DNA from: Gigaspora margarita
Lineage: Eukaryota; Glomeromycota; Glomeromycetes; Diversisporales; Gigasporaceae
Direction: 5' to 3'
Assembly: GCA_009809945.1 (NCBI GenBank)
Contig: WTPW01000162.1
Span: 51,794-115,793 of the forward strand
DNA: 64,000 bases
The position numbers and the translations under genes are program-made. Below the pieces are notes generated by a model, which did no database searches, had not been told where the DNA came from, and worked only from the letters and a program-made list of their open reading frames with translations. Of this stretch, positions 1 to 11,088 are shown piece after piece; within the stretch, counting starts at the first letter, position 1, and every line of letters starts with the position of its first letter.

Positions 1-1508
1 TGTGGTTTTACCAAGTATATTATTGTCATTAATTCTTATTAAAAGGTTGGAGATATGGTGTTGCAATTGTATGTCCCAAATATTGCGTATATTATATATA
101 TTGTAGTTGAGCATAGTGCTATTTGGTATAGAACGGGAGAGCTGTGATTTGTGTTTAGCTACAGTCAGATACTGCGATAGTATTTTAGAGCATGTGGAGT
201 ATGAAAGTATAGTATTGTGCAAACGGTACTCTATGGTCAGAATCAAGACTGTATTAATGATATATATAATCTGCTTGTCTGTGATCTTTTTAGTTTTAGT
301 AATGTTAATCAGGTGGGTGGCTTCTTCTCGGATTAGTTTGGTTTGTTGTATGTTTTTGTTATCTAGGATAAACCAGCATCCTAAAAACTTGAATGGCAAA
401 TTGGATGGTAGTGGTTTGAGCTGGTGGTTAAAGTATGAAAAAGGAGCTGGGTTTTTGTGGTTTGTGGTAAAAATAGACTTGGATGGGTTGATTTGAATAT
501 CTGCTATTTGGTAAAAGGATGTAGCGATTTGTGTAGTTAGTTTTAATTCCTCGGGGGATGAGGTAATCCATAGTGTGTCGTCCATGTATGCTAGTACTGA
601 AACTGCGAAGCAAAGTTGGTAGTTCTTGTGAGAGGATAGGTTGGTTTTCCAGTTAACTTGTAGTGAGTAGCCGGGTATTCGTGTGGCGATGTTGTTTATT
701 NGAGGGTCGTAGTATATCCTCCAGAAAAGAGGAGTGATTGTCTCTCCTTGGTCGATACCATTTTTGACGTGTATGTATTAGTGAGGCCTAAGTTTGTAAT
801 TACTTGGTGGTGGCGGTCGAAAAGTAGATTGATAAGGGTGTCAATAAGGGGTTGCGGCAGGCATATGCATGATAGGGCCTTGGCGAATAGCTCGAACTGT
901 ACAGAGTCATATGCCTTGCTCATATCTTGGGAGATTAGCCATATTGGCTTACTGTTGCAGCATGCGTCTTCAATAACATTGTTGAGGATGTGTATTGGTA
1001 TTGATGTACTATTGCTGGGTAGTGCGACGTAGTTGAAGAGAGAAAGGATTTGATGTTGAGTAAAGGTTTTGTTTAGCCGATTGGTGAGGAGTTTTGTATA
1101 TAGCTTTCTAATGTNTTCTACTAGACTGATTGGTCTAGTGTTTACAAGATTGCCATCGAAGATTGGCTTTTTAGAGATTGGAAAAATGTAGCCTTTTTTC
1201 CACTGTTAAGGTGTTGTGTGTGCTCATAGGCACCGGTTGAAAAGGGCAGTAATTGCTGTCAGGCAACCCAGACCTGAATGTTTTATTATTTCGTAACTGA
1301 TGCCTGATGGCCCACAGGCTTTATTGTTAGGGAGTTGTGTTAGAGTGTTAAGAATTTCCTCTATGGAGAATGCTTGCAGTATGTCAGAGTACCACTCTGA
1401 GTTGATGTAGAGTTTCGGAGTATATTCCTCTGCCCAGAGAGTATTAAATATATTGGTGTCGAGGTTTCTGGGAGTGGTCCATCGATCAAAGTGTGTTTGG
1501 ATATACAT
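1..1508 (-). pseudogene. LINE ORF2 reverse transcriptase, frameshifted, continues beyond window
   Basis: Reverse transcriptase of the LINE, copying its RNA at the nicked target. Visible blocks: LPNNKACGPSGISYEIIKH (RT block 1, about 1350-1290), DMSKAYDSVQF (motif A with catalytic Asp, about 918-885), GIDQGETITPLFWRIYYDP (block 4, about 760-700) and AYMDDTLWITSS (catalytic YMDD at 577-588). Downstream the frame continues as thumb-like sequence (FKFLGCWFILDN) to the window edge. A one-base deletion near 772 separates the motif A frame from the YMDD frame. The catalytic residues themselves are intact, so the family was active recently even if this copy is broken. N positions occur at 701 and 1115. 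Confidence 0.92.
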
Positions 1509-1659
1509 TTTGATATCATCTGAGTCAGAATTACTTCTGTGTCAGTTCTAAAGTTATCGAACCATACAGGATTCCTGTGTCTGCTAAGTTGCTATTTATC
1601 ATAGAGGTTGAATGAGTAATAAGCTTGGAGCATCGTTTTTGAATAGATTCAGAGATGTG

Positions 1660-2760
1660 CTAACGAGTGTGTTTGACATTTTCTATACTGCGAGCATGAT
1701 AGAGGTTCTTCCATTCTGTGTTGGCAGCTGTGATCCAATTAGNTAGAAGNCTATGCCTTGTGGGTAGTGGTTCTAGATTTAACTGGTGTGCTGAATTAAG
1801 NTTTAATATTGTGGTGTTGTGATGTATTGGGATGTCAGAGTTAGTATTGAGNGCCTGTTTGGTCTGCCTAATAATATTGCTTAGCTTCTTTAGGCTATGG
1901 TGTAGTAATGTGGCTTTAGATGAGAAAGTGTGATGGAAATTACGCATAGTGGTTCTCTTGTTAGGTATCCATTGCATTGCAGCACTGGTAATACTTAGTT
2001 GGATCTTGTGTCATGTACTCTCTAGAGTTTCTGTAGTTTGTGTTTCTGTAGGTGCACAGTTTTAACATAGATTGGTCGTAATCTGATCAGCAAAGTTTTG
2101 CCATTTTTCAGTGTCCATAAGTTTGTAGTTGAAGATTCTCCTGCGGGATCTGCTTTTATATCTGGGTTGTCCTATGTATGCATATGGCAAGGACCACTGA
2201 GAAGTAAGGATCTTATGGTCACTTAGAGTCAAGGTTTTGGGGTCGTCTAGATTGAAACCTAGCAAGTAGGGTATTAGGGGTGAATATGCCCAAATGTAGT
2301 CTATCCGGCTGTGGTGTACAGCTCTCTGCCATGTAGAGGCTAGTGATTGTGTATGGGTAGACAGGTCTGTGAAGTTGTTGTATGTTAGAAATTGTAAAAG
2401 CTTATATTTGCTATTAGAGGTTAGCNTATTGTCTGTAGTAGCGTTGAAGTCTCCCAGTATTATAGGTAGGATATTNTTTGATATAGCTTGTTGAATCCAC
2501 TGTATCACTGTATCTTGGACCTGGAGTCTNAGCTGCTGCTCACTACAGGGGAGGTATACAGATATAATTCAGAATATGAAGTCGTGTTTAAAGAAAAGGT
2601 CTATGGCAATTGCATATCCCAGAGAGGTGGTATTATTGAGGACTTTGTGAATGTGTGGGACAAGAGTGTTGCGTATCATGATCGCTGTACCAGCTTTGGC
2701 ACTGTCAGTGCAGGACCAAAAGTATGTAAAGTGTTTTGTTTTGTTGGGTCTGTAACCTAC
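1660..2760 (-). pseudogene. LINE ORF2 N-terminal part: APE-type endonuclease and linker, with stops
   Basis: Endonuclease/exonuclease/phosphatase fold that nicks target DNA for target-primed reverse transcription. Motifs in order on the minus strand: VYLPCSEQ upstream of 2520, LGDFNATTDN (GDFN motif) at about 2440-2460, SRIDYIWAY at about 2290-2310, and LSDHKIL (catalytic SDH) at about 2210-2225. The N-terminal catalytic residues would lie further 5' (2760-3000), where the frame is broken. In-frame TGA codons occur upstream of VYLPC and at about 2010, the latter where the context suggests a tryptophan (EST-stop-HKIQ). The linker to the reverse transcriptase (1977-1660) is basic and otherwise featureless. 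A change of frame follows before the RT at 1508. Confidence 0.85.
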
Positions 2761-2999
2761 AGGGTTGCTAAATAGTTTGGTTTCAGTAATGCTGATAATG
2801 TTAAAGTTGTGAGAGAAACAATAGTATTCTCATGTTTCTTTTTTGGTATTATTATTGAGTCCTTGAACATTGTGTGTACTAATTGAGAGATCAAGAGGTA
2901 GCAAACAATTGGTATCTGGCTGTAAGGTAGTAGAGGTCGTGGATGTTGTAGGAATGGTTGTAGCTTGGGGGGTTTCAGTAGTAGTCATTAATTAGTGAT

Positions 3000-4863
3000 T
3001 CAGCTTGTGTCCATTGGTACAGAGAGTACCAATAGTGGTGTGGAGTGGTCATCTGTTGAGTTTGTATCCATTGGAGTTGAGGTCTCCAGCGGTGGTGTGG
3101 GGTGGTTGTCAGTAGGGCTGCTATTTGAATTGTCTGGTATTGTTGTGGTTGGTTGAGTACTGCTGTCCGGGTTGTCAGGTGTTCCAGGAGAGGGTGCTTG
3201 TTGGGTACTTGTGGGAGTACTTTTGTGTGAATTTACCATACTCGGTGAGGCTGGTCTAGATAGTTTGTCTATTCCAAATATGCTCCATTGAGGTGTTAGT
3301 AGGGGGGGCAATTCTAGTAAGAAGCCTGGAATGTTTTTGACTTTGAAGTTCTGTCGAAGGATTTGCATAGCAAAGGTTACATTCTGCTGAGATGTAATTG
3401 GAAGTGTTAATTCGATGTTTTGTCCTGCGAGAGCTGTGTTAAGGTCTTCTATATTGTCTGGCAAGTGTGGAAGGGGGTATGTTTGTTTTAGCTTCTGTGG
3501 GCTCAGTGGTAATGATTTGGATCCATTCGCTTGGGAGCTGTGTGAAGTAGTAGTATTTACGGAGTTCTCTGGCAGTTTCAGTGAGCTGCTTGGGTGTTGC
3601 AATAGGGAATGTNAAGTTAAAGTCCTCCATAATTTGGTCTATTTCNNGGAGGGCTGGTTTGTTGGTNGGGTTTGCCTGCATAATATGTTCAGGGAGGGNG
3701 AGTTTAAACCTGTAGTAGGGTGTGATTTGTTTTATGAATTCTTTGGCTTCCTGATCATCCGTGATTGGGAAGGTGAATTGAGTGAGCGTTTTGATCTTGT
3801 CTGTCTCTTTGGAAAGGGGGAATCTCACACTGAAGTAATCATTAGGCAAGAGTTTGAATATGTAGTATTCTCTAAGTTCGGTGACGACTTCTGAGAGTGG
3901 GATTCGTGATGTAGTTGGGTTGAATGGAAAGAATCCCCTGACTGCATGGTTGAGCTCCTGGTATGTGGAGGGGAGGGGCTTTTTCTTAGGTGGCAGGTCA
4001 AAGTATACCTCAGATATCTTGTCTTCTATTTCGTAGTAATCTGCTAGCACCTTTTTGTATTCTCCTATATGAGGAAGTGCACTCCGGTGTTGGATTAGAA
4101 AGTACTTTTGCAAGCATGGAACGAGTTCATTGTAGTGTGAAGGGAGTGGGTGAAGTTTTGCAAAGTATGTGTCAGGGAGTTTACTAAAGCTAAAGACTTT
4201 GCGTAGTGCATTGACAACTCCCCTAGTATGGGATCGTTGCTTGATAGGGAGTGGGAATAGTAGGATGTTTGTTATTTCACTGGGGATCTGCTCAGGGTGG
4301 TCCGGGAGTGGCAGTAATCTTTCATCAAATGCTTTGATGATCTCTTCTTTGATTGCCTTGAGGGCCTCTTTGTCATTCTCATCTTTAATTTGGAGGAAGC
4401 CTCTGGCATATNGTAGCAACTCNAATACNGCTTTGGGTGTTAGCCTGTTAAAGTTGGTGTTTGAGAGATGTTGGCCAATCAACATAGTTTTTAGCATGGA
4501 GTATATAGTGCTACGCGTCTTACGGTCTGTTAGGGTAATATTGTTTTCAGTCTTATATGCTTTAAGTGCCTCGTCAAACAGGCTAGTATACTCCTTTTGG
4601 TGTGCGGGCTTGGTTTTCNGATTCTGAGTGAATGTGGTAAAGAAGCGTGTGTCGTGGTGAACAAACTTAAGCCAAATTGCTGCTGAGAGTAAAAACTGAG
4701 ATGGAATTGTGGCTAGTTTGTAACTGACGAATTTGAAGGTGCCCTCAGGTGTTTCGAGTGATGCTGCAATAGCGTCAAATGACCACTCCTGGGTATTAAA
4801 GGGGGTATTACTTGGTTCTTCTCTTTTGCTCTGTACGGTGTCAGCCCATTCAGTAAAATCCAT
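3000..4863 (-). CDS. LINE ORF1, second part: protein with repeated Leu-Pro/Tyr-Tyr motif, one frameshift
   Basis: Starts with ATG at 4863 (MDFTEWADTVQ) in the same frame as the preceding segment. After about 190 residues the protein becomes a degenerate tandem repeat of roughly 30-45 residues. Each unit has an amphipathic stretch ending in YY.F or similar, then LP and an aromatic residue, then a P-L/I turn; examples are LREYYIFKLLPNDYF, LRKYYYFTQLPSEW and LRKVFSFSKLPDTYF. I count about eight or nine units. The pattern continues in a second frame (ELTLPITSQQ, then LRQNFKVKNIPGFLLELP), so a one-base frameshift lies around 3480-3520. The C-terminal 100 residues are Pro/Ser/Thr-rich and contain two near-identical segments ending in PMDT. 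The repeat suggests a helical-repeat scaffold. I do not recognise the family. Confidence 0.6.
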
Positions 4864-4902
4864 GGGTTCCGTAGTTAGTATGTTTGGACCTGCCTTTGCG
4901 AT

Positions 4903-5913
4903 TTAACTATACAGTGGTTTGATGGTGTGTGGGGTAGTATCAAGTATTGTTTTGGTTGCTTTGTTTGGAAGTGTGGTTTGGGGAGACACAATACGAGTCT
5001 GTTTTTTACTAGTACTGGCTGAGGTGGCTAAGATTGGCTGCTTTGGAGTATTGTGAATTATAGGTTGAGAAATCTGGTTGGTGGGCGTCGTGGCCCTAGC
5101 GGGCTGTGGTTCTGATTTTTCTAGAATTGTATTTGGAGCCTGAAGGTGCGTAAGCTCCTTTGGAGGTACTGTATTACTTTGGGTGTGCAAGTCTGCCACA
5201 TTTCTATTAGTAGATACAGGTAGGGTGGTACTAGGTATTGTACTTTCTTTGTTGCTACCAATGGAGTCATTGTCTGTTTCTGTGTCCATAAAGAAGTTAT
5301 ATGGGATCAGGAGGTCCTTATTGATGCTCGGGATTTTTGTGTACGGTTTCATTGCTGCCTCATAAGGCTGAATTAGGTTAGCAATATCCTCACTTCGGGT
5401 TGTCTTGGGGGTTTTTGCATTAATGTTTACGGAGCCATCTTCCTGTTGCACCAGGTCGAACAGGACTAATTGGTTTGTGTCATTATGTTGGCATACCCAG
5501 TGGGCTGGGAACTTTACTAGATTTGGAATCTTTCCTAATTTAGTAATTGTGCTATAGAAGTAGTATTTGCCATTGTATTCGGGCATGTTGGGGATAGAGA
5601 AGATAACGGTGAATGTGAGTTTGGCCCAGTCGTTAATAGTAATTTCAACGAATTCTTTCATGTGTTCTGCTTCTAAGAGGGTAGTCTTCGTGTTAGTAGT
5701 AGTCTGCTTCGGTTGGGCTGACTTACGGGAGAAGAACCAAGAGCCAATAGCTGAGNAAGAGCCNCTTGAGNACATAGTTTCTAGTGTTGTTTTAGGTTCT
5801 GGTTTGGGTTTGTTGCTAGAGCTTTTTATGTTTTGGCTTAAGATAGGGGTAGTGCTGTGTGTTGTACTATTGGAAAACTGTCGGTCCTTGGGACTGTTAC
5901 TGCCTTGTGGCAA
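4903..5913 (-). CDS. LINE ORF1, first part (unknown function, gag-like position)
   Basis: An open frame of about 336 codons at the 5' end of the LINE. The first in-frame ATG is not near the 5' end; the frame opens after a TAG at about 6010 and the annotated start is a TTG at 5913, so the true start is unknown. The N-terminal 60 residues are Ser/Thr/Pro/Lys-rich and look disordered. The middle (about residues 70-180) is more globular, with FVEITINDWAKLTF and FPAHWVCQHND. The C-terminal third is again Pro/Thr/Ser-rich. No CCHC zinc knuckle or RRM is evident. By position it should be the nucleic-acid-binding ORF1 product of the LINE. It ends at one TAA (4903-4905) and the same frame continues into the next segment with its ATG at 4863. 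The stop may be a mutation splitting one long ORF1, or the real boundary of two proteins. Confidence 0.6.
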   Translation of the reverse strand: MPQGSNSPKDRQFSNSTTHSTTPILSQNIKSSSNKPKPEPKTTLETMXSXGSXSAIGSWFFSRKSAQPKQTTTNTKTTLLEAEHMKEFVEITINDWAKLTFTVIFSIPNMPEYNGKYYFYSTITKLGKIPNLVKFPAHWVCQHNDTNQLVLFDLVQQEDGSVNINAKTPKTTRSEDIANLIQPYEAAMKPYTKIPSINKDLLIPYNFFMDTETDNDSIGSNKESTIPSTTLPVSTNRNVADLHTQSNTVPPKELTHLQAPNTILEKSEPQPARATTPTNQISQPIIHNTPKQPILATSASTSKKQTRIVSPQTTLPNKATKTILDTTPHTIKPLYS

Positions 5914-6130
5914 GACAACTTTCTTGTCTCTTGTTTTTCGGTTAATCGCTACTAGTTGTCTAGGTTGTGAACTTTTAATAAATATTGCATCTCTTTTAGG
6001 CTAACCTTTAGGTGCCCAACGAGTTTACTTAGTGGCCGAAAGTCACTTTACTTAATAAAATTTAGAGATATTATCGCGAGAAAATTTTTTCTTTTTTGTT
6101 CTTCTTTTGGTAAAAAGGATCTACGGGTGA

Positions 6131-6470
6131 GAGTTTTTTTTTATACTACATATTGTCACATTATTAATTTTATTATACTACAAATATACTGTGTATTACA
6201 TCATATTAATATTTATTCATATAAAAAGAAAAAAAAATAAATAAGTAAAGCTTTCGAATAGAATGATACAACTTACTTGCTAGTGAAATCTTTGATTACT
6301 GTAAATATTAAAAATGTTTATTCATTCAAGAAAAAAAAACTTCTTTAATGGACTAAAATAAATATAATTAATATTAACTGCATTTAAAAATCCAAGCGAT
6401 TCACATAACCAAATTTTAAAATTGGATTACTCATAATTTTAAAATTCTTGATGTTGATGTAATTAACTTC
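6131..6470. repeat. Dispersed AT-rich repeat, copy 1
   Basis: This stretch is clearly related to 13075-13400. Shared blocks include ATTATACTACAAATATA, ATTCATATAAAAAGAAAA, GAAATCTTTGATNAAAT, AAAATAAATATAATTAAT and AAATCCAAGCGATTCA, in the same order and orientation. No coding potential and no clear terminal repeats; class unknown. Confidence 0.7.
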
Positions 6471-6587
6471 TTTATTATAGGATAATTTGTGCTGTGCACC
6501 AAGTAACGAAGCATGCTAGTCAAGATGAATGATTTTTATTATGCCTAGATTTTTTTTTAAAATATAATACAATTTTAATATAAAATT

Positions 6588-6765
6588 AAAAAGATTTGTA
6601 TATGGTACATATTGTTTTATCTTGCAAATAGTAGTTGATGATGCCAAATGTTTTAAAAGCACATTAGCCCTCAAAATGATTGAAATCATCAATTCAGTGT
6701 TAATTCTGATGAAAACTGATATTACAAAAAGAGGAGTAACAGGCTCAAATTGCTATGAACACGAC
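6588..6765 (+). repeat. Dispersed repeat, inverted copy at 47097-47275
   Basis: Matches the reverse complement of 47097-47275 over about 170 bases, including AAGATTTGTATAT, TAGTAGTTGATGATG, AAAGCACATTAGCCCT and a terminal AGTAACAGGCTCAAA. The remaining spacer 6471-6587 and 6766-7125 is AT-rich with nothing recognisable. Confidence 0.6.
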
Positions 6766-7127
6766 GATGTGAGTGAGGTAATGTTAATTTTCTAATCATG
6801 CGAATTTTTTACAGTGGTGCCTTTTTTTTATTGATTTATGCGATTTTTTTTAATGGTTGTATAATTTTTATCACTTATATAATTTAATATAAATGTAAAT
6901 AGTGAGGTGGGTGTTATTTCAAAACCTTCTATGCTATTTTTAGGGGGCACGATTTCAAAATAACATTCATGCTCATTATTTTGAGAATTTACAGTATATA
7001 AATTCACCTAAAACATATGAAATGCATTTTATGAAATGCTCTTGTTAGGCATACCTTTCAAACATTATTCCAAAAATGCTGTTTTGAATGTCCTTTTTCT
7101 TGATCTCTAAAAATATACATATTAATA

Positions 7128-7346
7128 GTTGCCATACCTTGTTTAGTGCATTAAAAATGCATCAGGGGTACATCAAGAGTAACCCAGGTTTGTATAAAGA
7201 GAACATCTTCCTGTATTGCAAATACAAAGTAAAGTTTTCAACTATAGAATTTTATATTCAAAATGCAGAAAAATGCTCTTCTGTAAACATGGATTGTTCT
7301 TGATGTACCCTGATACACTTTTGAACACTAAACAAGGTAGGGCAGC
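7128..7346. mobile_element. MITE with TA target duplication (Tc1/mariner-like)
   Basis: 219 bp element with long imperfect terminal inverted repeats: left GTTGCCATACCTTGTTTAGTG, right end the inverse of GCTGCCCTACCTTGTTTAGTG, followed in both arms by (G)ATCAGGGGTACATCAAGA-type sequence. It is flanked by TA at 7126-7127 and 7347-7348. Non-coding; TA duplication and length fit a non-autonomous Tc1/mariner-type element. Confidence 0.85.
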
Positions 7347-7521
7347 TAGAAAAAGATCTATGCTTTTCCAAAGTATTTATCGTAGTAGTTAGTTAAATTT
7401 ATTATAAATAAGACCTGTTGGACTTCTATCCAAATTCATACTATTCCAAATTATTAGTTACAAATATTTGCTATCAAAGCTTTTTTAATAAATCTATTTT
7501 TATAATCAATTTCTATTAGCT

Positions 7522-10357
7522 ATGAATAGCTATTATAAAGATCCAGATATAACTTTAATTGCTGATCAAAATATGGATGATGGTTCTAGACCTGAATATC
7601 CTGAAGAAACTATGATTATAGATCAAAATATGGATAATTATTGTTCTAGACTTGAAACCCCTGAAGAAAATTGGATTACAGATCAAAATAATCAAGAATT
7701 TACTCATGATTATTTGGCTGTAACAAAAGTGAGAAGTTTGTTAGACAATCAGATAATAGAAAATGAAGAAGGTGATGTTGAAAATATATTACCTGAGGAT
7801 AAAGAAGATGAGAGTTATGAAATTCCAGAAATTAAAATGTTAAAATGGTCACTTTGTGTCATTTTTGATAATTTGAATGGGGAGATTAAACATTGCAATT
7901 TAACAACTAATTTAGTATCATTATCTCAGTTAATTGGAACTTGGGAAGTAGAATTAACCCCAGAAGAAAATTCATATATAACTGAGTTAGGAGTTTGTTC
8001 AAGTCATTTCAATTTTGATAATAGCAAACTTCACTCATCTGGTGCTAAACAAAGAAGAAAAACTAGTAAAAGTATAATTCATACAAAAAAGTATTTACTT
8101 TGCAACAAATATAAAAAGTTCTTTAGCAGAGGTAATGATTGTGTAGAACATTGCTGGAATATATATGAAAAAGATATTCAAGTACCATGTTTTGGTTTTA
8201 AATCATATCCAGCTTTTCAAATAATTCCAAATATTTCTTCAAGGATTATTAATAATAATCATATTAGATATATCTGCACAAATTGTTTTGAAAATAATGG
8301 TGGACATCTTCATATACGTCAAAAATAAGGAAATGCATCTAAAATCTGTATTGATAATGAATTACATAATGATGATACAAAACATGTCTTGAGACTTTTC
8401 TCAAATTGGCTGTCAAATCTTTCATATTCTCAAAATGAAAGCAAAAAGGACAAAGTATTATGGCATATAATAAAATTATTAGAGCCTTCAAAATCAAGTT
8501 CTTTATCTTCTACTAATGTAGAACATAATTTATCTAGTCCATTACTTGTAAAAATAGCTATGAAAATTAATAAACTTGTAAATTATTCATTTACAGATAA
8601 AAAGCATGCAAAAACAGAAGAATGTAGGCAATTTGGAGAAATGCTAGAAGAGTCAATATGTGATTCACATGATGAAATTGAAAAAAATCATGATAAGCTA
8701 GAAAATCCATTATCATTAGATGAATATTATACTAGTTTTTCTTTAGCTTTTACTAGTTTTTTTGATGAATTGATTGAATCTATTGAACAACAAAAATATG
8801 CAGTAAGAGAAAAAAGAAAAACAGCGTAAAAAAGCACCATCAGAATTTGATACAAGTTCTATAAAAAAGATTCCATCATTTTTTGCATCAATTATTCTAA
8901 CAATAGCATTTTGTTCATGGAAAATATGGCTTATCTATACTATGGCTTCTTTGTGCAAAAAGCCCAAGTTAATATCTTCTTTGCAAGCAATTTTACATAC
9001 AGCGCACATTACATCACATACATGGAAATATGAAACAAAATTAGAAAAAGAGCGTATTAAAAAATCAAATCCATTAACAAGATTAATAAAAGGTCCCAAT
9101 ATATGGAATGTTGTAGTTATTGATAATATTGATTTTAAAAATATTGTTTTTAAGTATAGAAATATATATGATGTTATACGACAATCTGCACATGCCACTT
9201 TAAGAATGGTATTTCAGTTTGAGCTTCCATTTAATATTTCATCTCTTGTTCAAAAAAAATTAAATCCTCAAGAAAATCTATTTGGTCAATCAGAATTTAC
9301 ATCCAAATAGGATAAAGTTTTTGATCAAATTATAAAACAGCTAGTAAACAAACATGAAAAAAACTTTAGTATTAAAGAAATTAATGAAGAAATATCTTCT
9401 AAAATAGAATCAGGATGTCAAATAAATCCACCTAATATTGTTATATTAGAAACTGGACCAGCACCTGATAGCAATACTACCATATTCAAGTCAATTGATA
9501 TGTATTTAAATGATCTTGAACAAGATATAATTAATTTAGCATATGATGCAGCTATTTTTGCAAGAACTAAATCATATGCAAATAAAAACTTAACTTGCAG
9601 ATTTATTCTTGGACAATGGCATTCATCAAAGGCCATGTGTAGTACTTTAATTACAGCATTTAGTGGATATGGTCTTTATAGTATAGCAGCAAAACTTGGT
9701 GTGCAATTTCTTGACAAACTAGAACAAAATGTAGACTATTGTGCAACTTGTAAAGTGCTAGAATTAATACATGCTGCTGTAGGAATAGCAATTCGTCTTC
9801 ATTTAAATAGTAAAAATATACCATTAGATACAGAAATTATATTTAAAGGAAATAATAATATTCTAAAAGTATGGTTTTTATATTACTGTTTAGCTGGATA
9901 TTTGAAAGATCATCGTGTAGGAATTTATTTAGGTAATGCAGATACGCAATTAAAAAATTTAGCTGCATTTGCTCCATTGTTTTCTGCAACTGGCAAAAAT
10001 ATTTATACATCATTAGTTGTAACCTTTTTGGAGTCAGTATCATGCTATCCACAGCAATATAAACTTTTTAAACATGTTGCATCAGTAAATATTACTAGAG
10101 AAAATCATTATTTAGCTTTTGATAAAGCTCTGGAACAATATGGTGCACAACATGATCTTTTTCACTATGTACAAGAAATAAAACCAAATGGTTATACACG
10201 AATGTTTAATTTTTATACAAAGGGACTTATTTGGTTATATAATATTTTGCATGAAAATATTTATAAAACTAAAGAAGTAGTTACTAGGGGAAGGCGGTTT
10301 AAAGAATTAGTTAGTGTTTTAGCTAAAGAATATTTACTATCTTTGAAAGATAATTAA
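7522..10357 (+). pseudogene. Decayed gene of a large fungal family of unknown function (possible DUF6589-like)
   Basis: One coding stretch of about 940 codons runs from ATG 7522 to TAA 10357, interrupted by an in-frame TAA (8326-8328), a frameshift in an A-rich run (about 8805-8826) and an in-frame TAG (9308-9310). Coding resumes in phase after each break. The N-terminal 90 residues are acidic and partly repeated (DQNMD). About residues 155-265 hold a Cys/His-rich region (VCSSHFNFDNSKLH, LCNKYKKFFSRG, ICTNCF, GGHLH) that may bind zinc. The C-terminal half carries HATLRMVFQFELP, PPNIVILETGPAP, FILGQWHSSKAMC, VDYCATCKVLELI and TRENHYLAFDKALEQYG. From memory these strings belong to a family expanded in Glomeromycotina. 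The GQWH and HYLAFD blocks resemble in layout the fungal DUF6589 family, which is a guess. No terminal repeats flank it. Confidence 0.7.
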
Positions 10358-11088
10358 AGAATGTTTAATTAATAAATTTTTAAAATAAAATATATAAAAA
10401 TAGTTAAAATTAATTATTTACTATTTTATTATAAAATAATACCTACTTGTATAATATTTAAAATATAAATATAACCATTATTTTGAAACAAAAATAAATT
10501 TTTTTAAATCTGACTAATATATCAAATTATTTGCTATGAATGCATATTATTTCAGGCATATATGAGCATAACTTCAAAACTATATATCTATTTTTAGAAG
10601 AAAATTTTTTTAAAGAATACCCATACCTGTTATTTTGTGAAATATAGTAATCTAGATAACTAACTTTTAATAAATTTATACTTTCAAATCTTAATAATTT
10701 TTGTTTTGTTCAAATATTTTGCTTTTGATTTCTTGATTCTAAATTAATTGAACTTTTAATAAAAAAAATATTATAAAATTTTTAATTTATTTTAACACTA
10801 AAATTTATTAATAGAAGCAATTTATATCTTTAAATAAGCAATTATATCTCTTTACATCTTTTTTTTTAATTAGACTAGTTAAATTAAAAAAAAAGGTTAG
10901 AAAAATTTTGTTGTACATATAAGTATTCAAATAAAAATTTCTTTTCATATAAATTTGGCAATTTTTTATATAGAAATCTAAAATTTTATTGTTGTATAAA
11001 AACCAAAATTAAAAAATACTTTCAAATTTTTATAGTAAAAAAATAAAAAAAAACTTAAAAAAAGGTATCTGTAGCCTTTTTTAGCTAT
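10358..11088. other. AT-rich spacer
   Basis: Very AT-rich with poly-A/T tracts. I see no coding frame, terminal repeat or RNA gene. The first 100 bases after 10357 would be the 3' flank of the decayed gene. Confidence 0.6.

Larger units (their letters stand above)
1..6004 (-). mobile_element. LINE (non-LTR retrotransposon), 3' end outside window
   Basis: A minus-strand non-LTR retrotransposon reads from about 6000 down to the window edge: a two-part ORF1 (5913-3000), an APE-type endonuclease (about 2620-2060), a linker (1977-1660) and a reverse transcriptase (1508-1). The order endonuclease then reverse transcriptase, with no LTR or integrase, is that of an APE-class LINE. The block is visibly richer in G+C than its surroundings and holds about 20 isolated N positions, while the rest of the window has almost none. 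This suggests several near-identical copies merged during assembly. A few frameshifts and in-frame stops show that this copy, as assembled, is not fully coding. The 5' boundary near 6004-6100 is estimated from where coding sequence ends. Confidence 0.9.

Noticed and set aside
107..496. Plus-strand frames across 107-1032 and 3415-6004
   Set aside because: They are antisense shadows of the LINE, which has recognisable catalytic motifs on the minus strand.
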